A stretch of 64,000 nt of DNA from JBJFCE01 sp964437825 (GCA_964437825.1 CAYTIH010000002.1:1-64000); one strand, 5' to 3'; numbered from the stretch's first letter, positions 25,411 to 33,900 are shown. Translations and numbers: made by a program. Notes: generated by a model from the sequence alone, not told the origin.

Positions 25411-27999
25411 ATGGATAATCTTTACGAAATGCTTGAGCATATGACCAATATTGGTGTTCTTGTGTTTGCGGAAGGTGACCATAATGTTTTGTATTGTAAC
25501 CGGACTTTCCGCAATGCATTTCCAAAGACGGTAATCGGAGAAACGTGTGATGCACTGTTTTGCGGAGAATATCAATCCCTGCTGTTGGAATGCTTGACGA
25601 TGCATGAAGGGAAAAAAGAGAATCCGGAAAAGAAACGGATTATGCTTCGTATGCCGGAGTTTGGCGGTCCGACGGAAATTAATCTGAATGAATTTTTATG
25701 GAATGAGAAGCAAGAGGCATACATATTATATTTTTGTCCGAGATATATTAATGAGGAAGAACGATTTAGGGATGAGGCTGAAAAAGCAGTAAACAGTGCG
25801 CTGGCGACGATATATCCCGTAGTGGCTGCGGTGAATCTGACGGGAAATGCATTTATGGTATTTGAATCGGATGAGGAATTCGGAGCCTGTATGGAGAGAC
25901 GGGGGAATTTTACGGAGCGGTTCAAGAATAAGCTGCTTGGTTTTGTGCATCCCGAAGAATACGATTTGTTTATGCAAAAGTGTGACAGGGATTATCTGCT
26001 TGATACTTTTCATACCGGAGATCAGGAAGTTCATTTGGAATTCCGCCTGAAAAAAAGCGACGGCAGGTATCACTGGACGGCACTGCGCTTTGTCAGGATA
26101 TTTACGGAGGATCATGAGAGAGTGTCCTGTATTGCGTTGATACGCGGTGTGGATTATCGGATGAATGAGCGGATGAAGCTAAAGGCTGCGCTCGATGCAA
26201 CCTACTCGGCAATACCGGGCGGCGTTGTGGAATTCCTGGTTGATGACAACATGACAATTCTCAGAGTGAATCATGCGTTTTGTGAACTGGCCGGAAAGTC
26301 GGCAAAGGATTATGCAAACGGTTATCGGGAGCATATATATATTGAGGATCGTGAAGAAATTACGGCAGCGATCCGTGAAGCTGCCGGAGAGAGCCGTCCG
26401 TTTGATGTGGTTTATCGTATTATTCATGGGCAGACGGGAAAGATACGCTGGGTTCAGTGCAGGGGCGTAAAGATTGATGAAATGGACGGCCTTGCGGTAT
26501 ACCTTGGAATCAGGTTGGATGTTACGGAATTAAAAACGGCGCAGATTGATTTGCTGGAGGAGCGTGCAAGGGCAAATCTGGCAATGGGAAGCACGGGTAT
26601 TATTCGATATGAATTCAATGAATACGAGGATACACTGAGTCTGTATTTTCAGACGGAGGAATCCGGTCAGATGCAGAAAGCCGCAATAGAGAATTACCAC
26701 GATGCGATTATTGAACGCGGAGAGGTACATCCGGAGGATATTGACAAGCTTCTCTCGGTATTTTCCGGAGAAAGCAAGGCAGCGATAGAGGTTCGTCTGA
26801 AGAACAGGCTGATGGAGCACTATGAATGGTACCGGATTCAAAGCTCCGGTGTTTCAGATTCGGCCGGCAGGCGTTATATTGTCGGTATTATGGAGAATAT
26901 TCAAAAGGAGAGGCAGCTAAAATTTATTAACCGGAATCTCCAGGAACAGATTGAATTCGTTGTGAGGGAGTCGTTTCGAAGAATCTATGTCATTGATACG
27001 ACGGCGGACAGATGTACGATTATGTTCATGGATTCCGAAAAACACAAAGGTCCTGTCATTACAAGCTTTCATAGGCTGGTGGAGGTTTATGAAAGAAGCA
27101 GGATTCATCCGGCAGATCTGGATGTTTTCAAAGAAAAGTATCGTGAGTTGACAACGCGGTCGTGTCGTGAGTTGACAACGCGGTCGGAACTTGACAAATC
27201 CGGGGATGAGATTTATTTTGATGCGCGTGTCAGAGACGGATTCGGGCCGGATTATCACTGGTATACGTTGTTAATTAAGCCGATAAAAAATGAAAAACAG
27301 CGGTTTGTATGTTTGGTCAAATGTGTGGATGAAGCCAAACAGCAGGAAGAGCTGGCGCGAAAAATCAAGGAGCAGATCAAATACAAGAAATTCAGTGAAA
27401 AGATTATTGATTCACTGGGAATCCTGGTGGAATTCAGGGACGGTGATTCAGGCGCACATATCATGCGTACGAGGCAGCTTACGAATATTTTGCTGGCCTA
27501 TTTGAAGGATCATGCTTCTACGTATCATTTTACGGATGAAGAAATTGAGAAAATGGCTACGGCATCGGCAATGCATGATGTGGGTAAAATATCCATACCG
27601 GATGCAATTCTGAATAAGCCGGGCCGGTTTACCGCAGAAGAATTCGAAATCATGAAAACCCATACGGTCAAGGGCTATAATATTTTGAAAAAGCTGGATC
27701 TTGGTCAGGATGAAGAATTCAACAGGTATTGTCTGGAAATCTGCCGATGGCATCATGAACGTTACGACGGCAAGGGATATCCGGATCATCTGGTCGGTGA
27801 TCAGATTCCGATCTGGAGCCAGATTGTCGGAATTGTTGATGTATATGATGCACTGGTCAGCCCGCGCGTATATAAGAGCGCATATTCCCATGAGAAGGCA
27901 ATGGATATGATTATTCATGGCGAGTGCGGTCGTTTCAATCCGGAGCTGCTCGAAAGCCTTAAGGCGTGCGAGGGTCAGCTGAGGGCATGCTATGAATGA
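25411..27999 (+). CDS. PAS-domain sensor with HD-GYP c-di-GMP phosphodiesterase
   Basis: An 862-residue cytoplasmic protein without membrane segments. Several PAS-like domains fill residues about 1-640 (clear ones near 270-375 with YREHIYIEDREEIT and IRWVQCRGVKIDE). A helical linker follows, then an HD-GYP domain (about 670-850): MHDVGKISIPD, HTVKGYNILKKL, and the complete HHERYDGKGYP motif, so it is probably active in breaking down cyclic di-GMP. A 24-base tandem duplication adds eight residues (RELTTRSC RELTTRSE) near residue 580. ATG 25411 follows GGAGGGG. It overlaps the next gene by 8 bases. Repeat R1 supplies the upstream region. Confidence 0.92.
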   Translation: MDNLYEMLEHMTNIGVLVFAEGDHNVLYCNRTFRNAFPKTVIGETCDALFCGEYQSLLLECLTMHEGKKENPEKKRIMLRMPEFGGPTEINLNEFLWNEKQEAYILYFCPRYINEEERFRDEAEKAVNSALATIYPVVAAVNLTGNAFMVFESDEEFGACMERRGNFTERFKNKLLGFVHPEEYDLFMQKCDRDYLLDTFHTGDQEVHLEFRLKKSDGRYHWTALRFVRIFTEDHERVSCIALIRGVDYRMNERMKLKAALDATYSAIPGGVVEFLVDDNMTILRVNHAFCELAGKSAKDYANGYREHIYIEDREEITAAIREAAGESRPFDVVYRIIHGQTGKIRWVQCRGVKIDEMDGLAVYLGIRLDVTELKTAQIDLLEERARANLAMGSTGIIRYEFNEYEDTLSLYFQTEESGQMQKAAIENYHDAIIERGEVHPEDIDKLLSVFSGESKAAIEVRLKNRLMEHYEWYRIQSSGVSDSAGRRYIVGIMENIQKERQLKFINRNLQEQIEFVVRESFRRIYVIDTTADRCTIMFMDSEKHKGPVITSFHRLVEVYERSRIHPADLDVFKEKYRELTTRSCRELTTRSELDKSGDEIYFDARVRDGFGPDYHWYTLLIKPIKNEKQRFVCLVKCVDEAKQQEELARKIKEQIKYKKFSEKIIDSLGILVEFRDGDSGAHIMRTRQLTNILLAYLKDHASTYHFTDEEIEKMATASAMHDVGKISIPDAILNKPGRFTAEEFEIMKTHTVKGYNILKKLDLGQDEEFNRYCLEICRWHHERYDGKGYPDHLVGDQIPIWSQIVGIVDVYDALVSPRVYKSAYSHEKAMDMIIHGECGRFNPELLESLKACEGQLRACYE
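27142..27189 (+). repeat. 24-base tandem duplication inside the HD-GYP gene
   Basis: Two adjacent 24-base units (27142-27165, 27166-27189), identical over the first 21 bases (CGTGAGTTGACAACGCGGTC plus G). It stays in frame and duplicates RELTTRS. Confidence 0.9.
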
Positions 28000-28660
28000 A
28001 ATGCAGACTCTGAAGTGCGGATATTCGGCGGGCAGTCAGATGTGGTTTTCTAAGAAAAAAAAATATGGGAAAAACCGCAGAATTCATGATTTTGGCTGCG
28101 GAGTTGTGGCACTGACGGACCTCGGCATTTATTTGGGAATGGAACCGCTGCCAAAAGACAGGCAGGAATACATGCGAATGGTCTGTAGAATGGAAAGAAG
28201 GTGGATACATATCCTTCCGGGATTTGGAATATCTCCTTATATATATCCTCTGTTTGCAAATAGGTATTTCAGAAAAAAACAAGTATCATATAGAATTCGT
28301 CCGATGCGGATAACGGGGAAAAAAGAGGAAAAGCTTGTAAAGATCCAAAAGATGATTCGTGCACAGCTGAAACAAGATCTGCCGCTCATCTTTGCAGCCG
28401 GGCCGACGATCCCTGTGATCGGGCGCAAAAAAAGAATTCCTTTGTATTATCAGAAAGGAGATCTGATAGTACCAAGCGGACATTCGGTAAAAAGTCATTA
28501 TATGACCATTACGGGAATTGTCCGGATACAGGAGCAGGATTGTTATATAAAACTGGCATCTTGGGGAGAATTTTGGTATATGAAACTTACGGATTATCTG
28601 GAGTATGGAAAATACACATTACCGTTTACAAATGTGGTTTATACAACGGGTGAGTATTAG
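27992..28660 (+). CDS. possible C39-like cysteine peptidase-fold protein
   Basis: A 222-residue soluble protein, overlapping the HD-GYP end (ATGAATGA). It has a Cys in HDFGCGVVALTDLGIYLG, a His in SGHSVKSHYMTITGIV, and LASWGEFWYMKLTDYLEYGK near the end. That order (Cys early in a helix, His followed by a beta strand, then W-G with a strand) resembles papain-like C39-type domains. The last catalytic position is not obvious and no signal peptide is visible. The function is therefore only suggested; a degenerate or intracellular member is possible. Coupling to an HD-GYP sensor hints at a signalling link. Confidence 0.55.
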   Translation: MNEMQTLKCGYSAGSQMWFSKKKKYGKNRRIHDFGCGVVALTDLGIYLGMEPLPKDRQEYMRMVCRMERRWIHILPGFGISPYIYPLFANRYFRKKQVSYRIRPMRITGKKEEKLVKIQKMIRAQLKQDLPLIFAAGPTIPVIGRKKRIPLYYQKGDLIVPSGHSVKSHYMTITGIVRIQEQDCYIKLASWGEFWYMKLTDYLEYGKYTLPFTNVVYTTGEY

Positions 28661-28704
28661 GAGACCGGAGAAGGCTGGTTTTCTATTGTGTTCAGGGAGG
28701 AATT

Positions 28705-29217
28705 ATGGGAATGTTCGCTGGTGAAAAGAAGGAATTGACTGACAGGTACGGCTTTCAAAAAAGGGATTTGTCCGCCTGTACGATACAGAAAATCAGGGAA
28801 TTACCGGAGAGCATCTGTGATAAGGCCAGAGTATGGTCCGGTGTTAAGAACTGTGTTGTTTTAGGCGGTGCAAGCGGAGCCGGAGCCGAATATGTGAGAG
28901 TGTATGCGGCAAGAAAATACAGAATTGCCTTTATGGACATGGATAAACAGGCCGGAAAGGATTTGAAGGAAAGGCTGGAGCGGGAATATGGGGGTCGAAT
29001 CTTTTTCTTTCACGGAGATGCTTATTCCGAGGAGGATATGGATATTTTCCTTAAGGCAGTGAGACAGCAGTTTGGCCGGGCGAATTCTTTTTTTTATAAT
29101 TTGTGGAATTGGCCCTATCTGAGTATGATGGGGTATCTTCTGGCAAAAAAAGCAACGGTAGCATGTATTTATCGAAGACCTGATCAAACAAATGAAAAAC
29201 AGGGAGGCATAGATTGA
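28705..29217 (+). CDS. short SDR-like Rossmann protein, perhaps truncated
   Basis: A 170-residue protein whose centre matches the N-terminal half of short-chain dehydrogenases: VVLGGASGAGAEYVRVYAAR (nucleotide-binding Gly motif), YRIAFMDMDKQAGKDLKERL, RIFFFHGDAYSEEDMDIFL. The usual catalytic Tyr-x3-Lys half is missing, and the sequence runs out after about 75 more residues. The stop codon TGA (29215-29217) is formed by the first bases of a leader repeat (ATTGA), so insertion may have cut the original C-terminus or only shifted its stop. ATG 28705 follows GGGAGG. Confidence 0.55.
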   Translation: MGMFAGEKKELTDRYGFQKRDLSACTIQKIRELPESICDKARVWSGVKNCVVLGGASGAGAEYVRVYAARKYRIAFMDMDKQAGKDLKERLEREYGGRIFFFHGDAYSEEDMDIFLKAVRQQFGRANSFFYNLWNWPYLSMMGYLLAKKATVACIYRRPDQTNEKQGGID

Positions 29218-29291
29218 AAAATAAGCTTGATAGCTTATATTTCAATCGGCAATTTGAGTCGGAGCCTCAAATATGCCATAATCGCAGATGA
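29214..29291 (+). CDS. short upstream ORF of module A1
   Basis: 25 codons starting TTG, with GGGAGG 6 bases upstream. The peptide reads KNKLDSLYFNRQFESE then PQICHNRR after the initiator. It overlaps the preceding stop codon as TTGA. A close relative of this ORF lies at 60205-60282 (7 codon differences, 2 silent). Whether it is translated is unknown. Confidence 0.45.
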   Translation: MKNKLDSLYFNRQFESEPQICHNRR

Positions 29292-29358
29292 GAAATCGCC
29301 TCCGCGAATTTCTCATCGCGTGTCATCGCAGTAAACTGCTCTGACAGGGAGGCATAGA

Positions 29359-29460
29359 TTGAAAAATAAGCTTGATAGCTTATATTTCAATCGGCAAGCT
29401 GATTTTTCACACGCGAATTTATTTGCGTTGGCTATATTGTTTCTGAGCGAAAACAAATAG
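29359..29460 (+). CDS. short upstream ORF of module A2
   Basis: 33 codons starting TTG with GGGAGG at good spacing. It shares KNKLDSLYFNRQ with module A1, then differs (ADFSHANLFALAILFLSENK). It ends 32 bases before the beta-CASP start codon. Confidence 0.4.
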   Translation: MKNKLDSLYFNRQADFSHANLFALAILFLSENK

Positions 29461-29492
29461 CTTTGACAAGTCGCTCAGAAATGGAGATTAGT

Positions 29493-31094
29493 ATGAAACT
29501 TACATTTATAGGTGCGGATCATGAGGTAACGGGAAGCTGTCACTATCTGGAGGCCTGCGGAAAACATATCCTGGTGGATTACGGTATGGAGCAGGGCGTA
29601 AATGTATATGAAAATTGTGAAATTCCGGTATCGGAGACGGAAATTGATTATGTATTGCTGACGCATGCGCATGTGGATCATTCCGGCATGCTGCCGCTAT
29701 TGTATGCGCATGGTTTCCGGGGACAGATCCTGACGACGGAGGCAACGGCGGATCTATGCAGTATCATGCTGCGTGATTGTGCGCATATTCAGCAGCAGGA
29801 GGCGGAATGGAAGAATCGGAAAGCCAAAAGAAGCGTCAATAACGATCCGCAGGAGCCGCTCTATACCATGGAGGATGCGGACGGAACGATCAAGCTTCTG
29901 GTTCCGTGTCATTATGGACGGAAAATTGAACTGTGTGAGGGAATACAAATTCGTTTCACGGATATCGGTCATCTGCTTGGCTCTGCGAGTATTGAAGTTT
30001 GGATGAATGAGGACGGCGTGGAAAAGAAGATTGTTTTTTCCGGTGATATCGGAAATACGTCGCAGCCCTTAATCAAGGACCCTGCATATACAAAGGATGC
30101 GGACTATGTCGTGATGGAATCTACATATGGTGACAGACTGCATACGACGGAGCGTCCCGACTATGTAAGAGAGCTGACCAAAATATTGAAGGAGACGTTC
30201 GATCGGGGAGGAAATGTGGTGATTCCTTCTTTTGCCGTCGGACGTACACAGGAAATGCTTTATTTCCTGCGTCAGATCAAGGCGGACCGATTGGTAGAGG
30301 GTCATCCGGATTTCCCGGTTTATGTGGACAGTCCGCTGGCAGTGGAAGCAACGGGAATTTTTCAGAAGAATGTCTCGGACTGCTTTGATGAAGATGCCAT
30401 GAGGCTGGTAAGACAGGGCATTAATCCGATTAGCTTTCAGGGCTTACATCTGGCTATTACCAGTGATGAATCCAAGATGATTAATTTTGATGATACCCCT
30501 AAGGTTATTATCTCCGCTTCCGGTATGTGTGAAGCGGGTCGTATCAGACATCATCTGAAGCATAATTTGTGGCGGGAGGAATGTACCATTTTGTTCGTCG
30601 GTTATCAGGCCGTCGGGACACTCGGCAGAATTCTGGTGGACGGAACTCATGAAGTAAAACTCTTTGGAGAGACGATTGACATCAGGGCGAAGATCACTAC
30701 GCTGGCCGGACTTAGCGGTCATGCGGACAAAAACGGTCTGATTGCATGGCTGAAGGGCTTTGAGAAAAAGCCGCAGAAGGTATTTATCGTTCACGGAGAG
30801 GACAGTGTAGCGGATTCCTTTGCAGCCTGTCTGAGAAATGAATACGGATACGATACATACGCACCCTATAGCGGTACCAGATATGATCTTGCAAGAGGTC
30901 TCTTTGAATATGAGGCGGCGCCTGTTGCAATCAAAAAGAAAGTATCCAGGGTTTCGAGCGATGTATTTTCAAGGCTGCTTGCAGCGGGACAGAGGCTGCT
31001 TAGCGTTATCCATAGGAACGAAGGCGGAGCCAATAAGGATCTGGCTAAGTTTGCGGATCAGATTAATTCATTGGCCGATAAGTGGGACAGATAA
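29493..31094 (+). CDS. metallo-beta-lactamase/beta-CASP hydrolase
   Basis: A 533-residue protein of the RNA-processing MBL/beta-CASP group (YSH1/CPSF-73-like, bacterial branch). MBL motifs: GADHEVTGSC, THAHVDHSG, DIGHLLGSA, FSGDIGN. Beta-CASP motifs: ESTYGDR, IPSFAVGRTQEML, SASGMCEAGRIRHHL, and SGHADKNGL with IVHGE near the end. It probably acts as a nuclease on RNA, but the substrate is unknown. ATG 29493 takes its ribosome binding site (GGAG, spacing 6) from leader element R2. thyA follows 32 bases later. Confidence 0.92.
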   Translation: MKLTFIGADHEVTGSCHYLEACGKHILVDYGMEQGVNVYENCEIPVSETEIDYVLLTHAHVDHSGMLPLLYAHGFRGQILTTEATADLCSIMLRDCAHIQQQEAEWKNRKAKRSVNNDPQEPLYTMEDADGTIKLLVPCHYGRKIELCEGIQIRFTDIGHLLGSASIEVWMNEDGVEKKIVFSGDIGNTSQPLIKDPAYTKDADYVVMESTYGDRLHTTERPDYVRELTKILKETFDRGGNVVIPSFAVGRTQEMLYFLRQIKADRLVEGHPDFPVYVDSPLAVEATGIFQKNVSDCFDEDAMRLVRQGINPISFQGLHLAITSDESKMINFDDTPKVIISASGMCEAGRIRHHLKHNLWREECTILFVGYQAVGTLGRILVDGTHEVKLFGETIDIRAKITTLAGLSGHADKNGLIAWLKGFEKKPQKVFIVHGEDSVADSFAACLRNEYGYDTYAPYSGTRYDLARGLFEYEAAPVAIKKKVSRVSSDVFSRLLAAGQRLLSVIHRNEGGANKDLAKFADQINSLADKWDR

Positions 31095-31126
31095 TAGGTA
31101 TAGAATGGATCATAAGGAGACAGAGC

Positions 31127-31975
31127 ATGAGCTACGCGGATCAGGTATTTATCAATATGTGTCAGGATATTATAGAAAACGGAACGAGTACGGAGGGGGA
31201 AAAGGTGCGGCCTCATTGGGAGGACGGAACGCCTGCTTATACAATCAAGAAGTTTGGCGTGGTAAACCGCTATGATCTTTCCAAGGAGTTTCCGCTAATC
31301 ACATTGCGCAGGACTGCGTTAAAAAGCGCAACGGATGAGATTCTGTGGATCTGGCAGCAAAAATCAAATAATATCCATGATCTTCACAGCCATATCTGGG
31401 ATGAATGGGCGGATGAGGACGGCTCCATCGGTAAGGCATATGGCTATCAGCTTGGTGTGAAGCATCAGTACAAAGAAGGTATGATGGATCAGGTGGACCG
31501 TGTCATCTATGATTTAAAAAATAATCCGTTCAGCAGAAGAATTATGACGAATCTTTATGTGCATCAGGATCTGCATGCGATGAATCTATATCCATGCGCG
31601 TATAGCATGACCTTTAATGTGACTCAGAAAAAGGATGGGGACAAGCTGGTATTAAATGCAATATTAAATCAAAGATCGCAGGATGTGCTGGCTGCTAATA
31701 ACTGGAACGTGGCTCAGTATGCTGTGCTGGTGCATATGCTTGCGCAGGTTTGTGATATGCAGGTGGGAGAGCTGGTGCATGTAATTGCGGATGCCCATAT
31801 TTATGACAGACACATTCCCATCATTAAGGAATTGATTTCCAGACCGATTTATGATGCGCCTTCTTTCTGGCTGAATCCGGAGATTCATGATTTCTATCAG
31901 TTTACCAGGGATGACGTGAAAGTGGAAAATTATGTAACCGGACCGCAGATTACGGATATCCCGATTGCAATCTGA
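31127..31975 (+). CDS. thyA: thymidylate synthase
   Basis: Makes dTMP from dUMP with methylene-tetrahydrofolate. The 282-residue protein has the catalytic Cys in NLYPCAYSMTF (C157; the usual context is LPPCH, so the flanks differ), then LNQRSQDVLAANNWNVAQYA and HIYDRHIPIIKEL. ATG 31127 has AAGGAG 7 bases upstream; the frame opens to 31082 inside the previous gene end. folA, whose enzyme recycles the dihydrofolate produced, lies 380 bases downstream, separated by a leader element and with its own promoter. Confidence 0.95.
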   Translation: MSYADQVFINMCQDIIENGTSTEGEKVRPHWEDGTPAYTIKKFGVVNRYDLSKEFPLITLRRTALKSATDEILWIWQQKSNNIHDLHSHIWDEWADEDGSIGKAYGYQLGVKHQYKEGMMDQVDRVIYDLKNNPFSRRIMTNLYVHQDLHAMNLYPCAYSMTFNVTQKKDGDKLVLNAILNQRSQDVLAANNWNVAQYAVLVHMLAQVCDMQVGELVHVIADAHIYDRHIPIIKELISRPIYDAPSFWLNPEIHDFYQFTRDDVKVENYVTGPQITDIPIAI

Positions 31976-32021
31976 TGAAGGTATCGTGAATTGCAGTCTG
32001 ATCAAGATATTGTGAATTTTG

Positions 32022-32050
32022 TTGCAATGAATGGAAGATTTTGTTATTAT
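32022..32050 (+). promoter_or_regulatory. promoter of the folA leader
   Basis: TTGCAA (32022-32027), 17 bases, TATTAT (32045-32050). It would give a transcript with a leader of about 300 bases made up of element R2. Confidence 0.6.
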
Positions 32051-32072
32051 AGAGTATAGTAAGTGCCTGAGG

Positions 32073-32352
32073 CGGGAGAAATATAGATTGAAAAATAACT
32101 CTAATCGCTCGAAACAGCGGTTCCTTCGCAAAGAGTTATTAGGTTTCAATCAGGAAAAATGCAAGCATTTTTCATTGCTATTTGAGCCGCTGTATAGCAG
32201 CGGCATGGGGATTAGTGTGAAAAATCACATTGATATGCTGATTTTTCACACAGCTGTTTGTGCAGGAGCGTCACAAATAGCCCTGATGGCAGACGGGAAA
32301 ACGCTTTTGCGGATTTCCCGCCGCCCCGTTGCTGACGCTCCGGAATGGGGAT
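32073..32352 (+). repeat. modular leader element R2, composite copy (C1+C2)
   Basis: C1 begins after GGGAGAAATATAG with ATTGAAAAATAACTCT, pairs with AGAGTTATT and TTTCAAT at 32132-32150, then has GAAAAATG-CAAG-CATTTTTC and CCGCTG/GCAGCGG hairpins, and ends GGGGATTAGT. C2 starts there: TGTGAAAAATCA/TGATTTTTCACA, GCTGTTTGTG/CACAAATAGC, a CGGGAAA/TTTCCCG stem, and GGAGCGTCA pairing with TGACGCTCC across the module. It ends GGGGATTAAT just before the folA ATG. C2 differs from the 50.7-kb copy at only six of 144 bases. Confidence 0.88.
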
Positions 32353-32360
32353 TAATATGA
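32088..32360 (+). CDS. upstream ORF spanning leader modules C1 and C2
   Basis: Open frame of 90 codons from TTG 32088 (GGGAG 9 bases upstream), through an internal GTG 32217 with its own GGGG, to a TGA that overlaps the folA start as ATGA. The C2 part alone (32217-32360) is 47 codons: KNHIDMLIFHTAVCAGAS and so on, ending ADAPEWGLI. The ATGA overlap suggests translational coupling to folA. The peptide has no known match that I can name. Confidence 0.45.
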   Translation: MKNNSNRSKQRFLRKELLGFNQEKCKHFSLLFEPLYSSGMGISVKNHIDMLIFHTAVCAGASQIALMADGKTLLRISRRPVADAPEWGLI

Positions 32361-32848
32361 ATATGATAGTTGCGGTAGATAATAACTGGGCAATCGGGTG
32401 TTCCAATCGGCTGCTTGTCAGGATACCGAATGATCACAAGATGTTTCGGCAGATGACAACGGGAAAGGTTGTTGTACTTGGGAGAAAAACGCTTGAAACC
32501 TTTCCGCAGGGATTGCCGTTAAAGAATAGGACCAATATCATACTCTCAAGGAATGAACGCTATCAGGTAAAGGATGCGCATATCGTACATAGTCTGGAAG
32601 AATTGTTGCGGAAATTGGATCAGTATGATACGAAGGATGTGTTTATCATCGGAGGTGAGAGTATTTATCGGATGATGCTCCCCTACTGTGATACAGTGCA
32701 TGTAACCAGGATTGATCATGCGTATGAGGCGGATTCCTACTTTCCGAATCTGGATGCTATGCCTGAGTGGGAGATTACAGCGGACAGTGAAGAACAGACC
32801 TACTTTGATATTCCGTATGTTTTTCTGAAATATGAGAGGAGAAAATAA
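32357..32848 (+). CDS. folA: dihydrofolate reductase
   Basis: Reduces dihydrofolate to tetrahydrofolate. The 163-residue protein has MIVAVDNNWAIGCSNRLLVR, IPNDHKMFRQMTTGKVVVLG (NADPH site), RTNIILSRNERY, DVFIIGGESIYRMMLPYCDT and ADSYFPNLD, all in family order. ATG 32357 is set by the R2-supplied GGGG-ATTA signal and overlaps the upstream ORF stop. An earlier in-frame ATG (32345) lies within the element and would add four residues. It works with thyA upstream. Confidence 0.95.
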   Translation: MNMIVAVDNNWAIGCSNRLLVRIPNDHKMFRQMTTGKVVVLGRKTLETFPQGLPLKNRTNIILSRNERYQVKDAHIVHSLEELLRKLDQYDTKDVFIIGGESIYRMMLPYCDTVHVTRIDHAYEADSYFPNLDAMPEWEITADSEEQTYFDIPYVFLKYERRK

Positions 32849-32901
32849 TCCGGTAGCAGCCGGTTTTCATACAAGACAAAAGAGGAGTATAAAGGAGAGA
32901 G

Positions 32902-33714
32902 ATGAGTACTTGTAGAAATTGCGGCGCGCAGCTGCCGGAAAATGCTGCATTTTGTAGTACATGTGGTACGCCTGTGAATGCACAGCAGGCGCAGTCCGGA
33001 GCAAACGGGGCATTCGGCCAGCAGGCGCAGCCCGGAGCAAACGGGGCATTCGGTCAGCCGCAGCAGTCCGGAATGAATGCCGCGCCGGGTCAGGGAATGC
33101 AGCCGAATCCGAATATGGCGTATGGCCAGCAGATGTATCAGACACCGTACCCAAGCGGCCAGCCGTCCGGAGCGTATGGCTATCCGAATGCGGATCTGCA
33201 AAAATCGAAGCATAATAAAAAGGTAGGTATTATCGCGACCGTTATTATTTTGGCTGCAGTCATTGCAGTCATCGGCGTTCTGGTGTTTCGGATATTTTCC
33301 GGAAGCCGCGGCTATGAGAGTGCGGTAAAGCATTTTGTAAAGGGAGTGCAGGAACGTGATATGCAGGAGCTTATGCAGGCATTTCCGAAGGAAATACGCG
33401 AGGATTTTTCGATATCTTTACGGCTTTTCTATGACGATGAAGATGAGTTCTGGGAAGAAGTTTACGAGGACATTGACTGCGGCGATCATGTAAAGATCAC
33501 TTATAGGATCGATGAGGCGGAGGCGCTTGATCAGGAAGATATCGAAGATCTGGAAGGAAGTCTGGAAGATGAATATTATAATGAATGGCAGATCAGTGAG
33601 GCTTACGACCTGGAAATTACTTTGGTTTGTAAGGGAAGCGAGGGTACGGATGAGGATTCTGCTTATCTGACTGTTGCAAAGATCGGAGGACATTGGTACG
33701 TGGTAGATATGTAA
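32902..33714 (+). CDS. zinc-ribbon membrane protein, unknown function
   Basis: A 270-residue protein: N-terminal zinc ribbon (CRNCGAQL, CSTCGTPV), a Gln/Gly/Pro/Asn-rich linker (about 28-95) with two identical 12-residue repeats (QAQSGANGAFGQ type), one membrane helix (about 109-131), and an outer acidic domain (about 135-270) of the kind found in DUF4878-like or lumazine-like proteins (YESAVKHFVKGVQERDMQEL, GGHWYVVDM). Such zinc-ribbon plus membrane plus sensor-domain proteins are common in Firmicutes; the function is unknown. ATG 32902 follows GGAGAGAG. Confidence 0.8.
   Translation: MSTCRNCGAQLPENAAFCSTCGTPVNAQQAQSGANGAFGQQAQPGANGAFGQPQQSGMNAAPGQGMQPNPNMAYGQQMYQTPYPSGQPSGAYGYPNADLQKSKHNKKVGIIATVIILAAVIAVIGVLVFRIFSGSRGYESAVKHFVKGVQERDMQELMQAFPKEIREDFSISLRLFYDDEDEFWEEVYEDIDCGDHVKITYRIDEAEALDQEDIEDLEGSLEDEYYNEWQISEAYDLEITLVCKGSEGTDEDSAYLTVAKIGGHWYVVDM
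32986..33057 (+). repeat. 36-base tandem repeat in the linker
   Basis: Two adjacent 36-base units, 32986-33021 and 33022-33057, with three mismatches or fewer, encoding the QAQ(S/P)GANGAFGQ repeat of the zinc-ribbon protein. Confidence 0.85.
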
Positions 33715-33900
33715 TAGATGATGACTGATGAGATCATCGTAAAGCGGTAACATAAGTCATTTACATACGCGGATTTGTATGCTTTCATACAGATCCGTGT
33801 ATTCTATTATGGGTCGGCCGTTCCCTGTTGAGCGCACAAAGCGTGCGAAATACAACCGCCCGCTATGCGGGGGCGCGGTGATGATCAGGCAGGAAAAAGA

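Larger units (their letters stand above)
29202..29487 (+). repeat. modular leader element R2, tandem copy (A1+A2)
   Basis: Two modules in tandem, each beginning GGGAGGCATAGATTGAAAAA (29203 and 29348) and sharing about 50 bases. A1 holds hairpins ATTGAAAAATAAGC/GCTTATATTTCAAT, GCAATTTGAG/CTCAAATATGC and GATGAGAAAT/ATTTCTCATC. A2 shares the first hairpin, then has TTTCTGAGCGA/TCGCTCAGAAA (29440-29480). The end supplies GGAG-ATTAGT before the ATG of the beta-CASP gene. Each module carries a short ORF starting TTG. Confidence 0.85.

Noticed and set aside
29463..29493. Earlier start of the beta-CASP gene at 29463
   Set aside because: The extra codons lie inside the leader element hairpin; ATG 29493 has GGAG at proper spacing and matches the family start.
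32986..33057. 36-base repeat as CRISPR
   Set aside because: Directly adjacent, in frame, no spacers, no cas genes.
33715..33864. Terminator after the zinc-ribbon protein gene
   Set aside because: A hairpin exists at about 33766-33804, but it is imperfect and lacks a T run.
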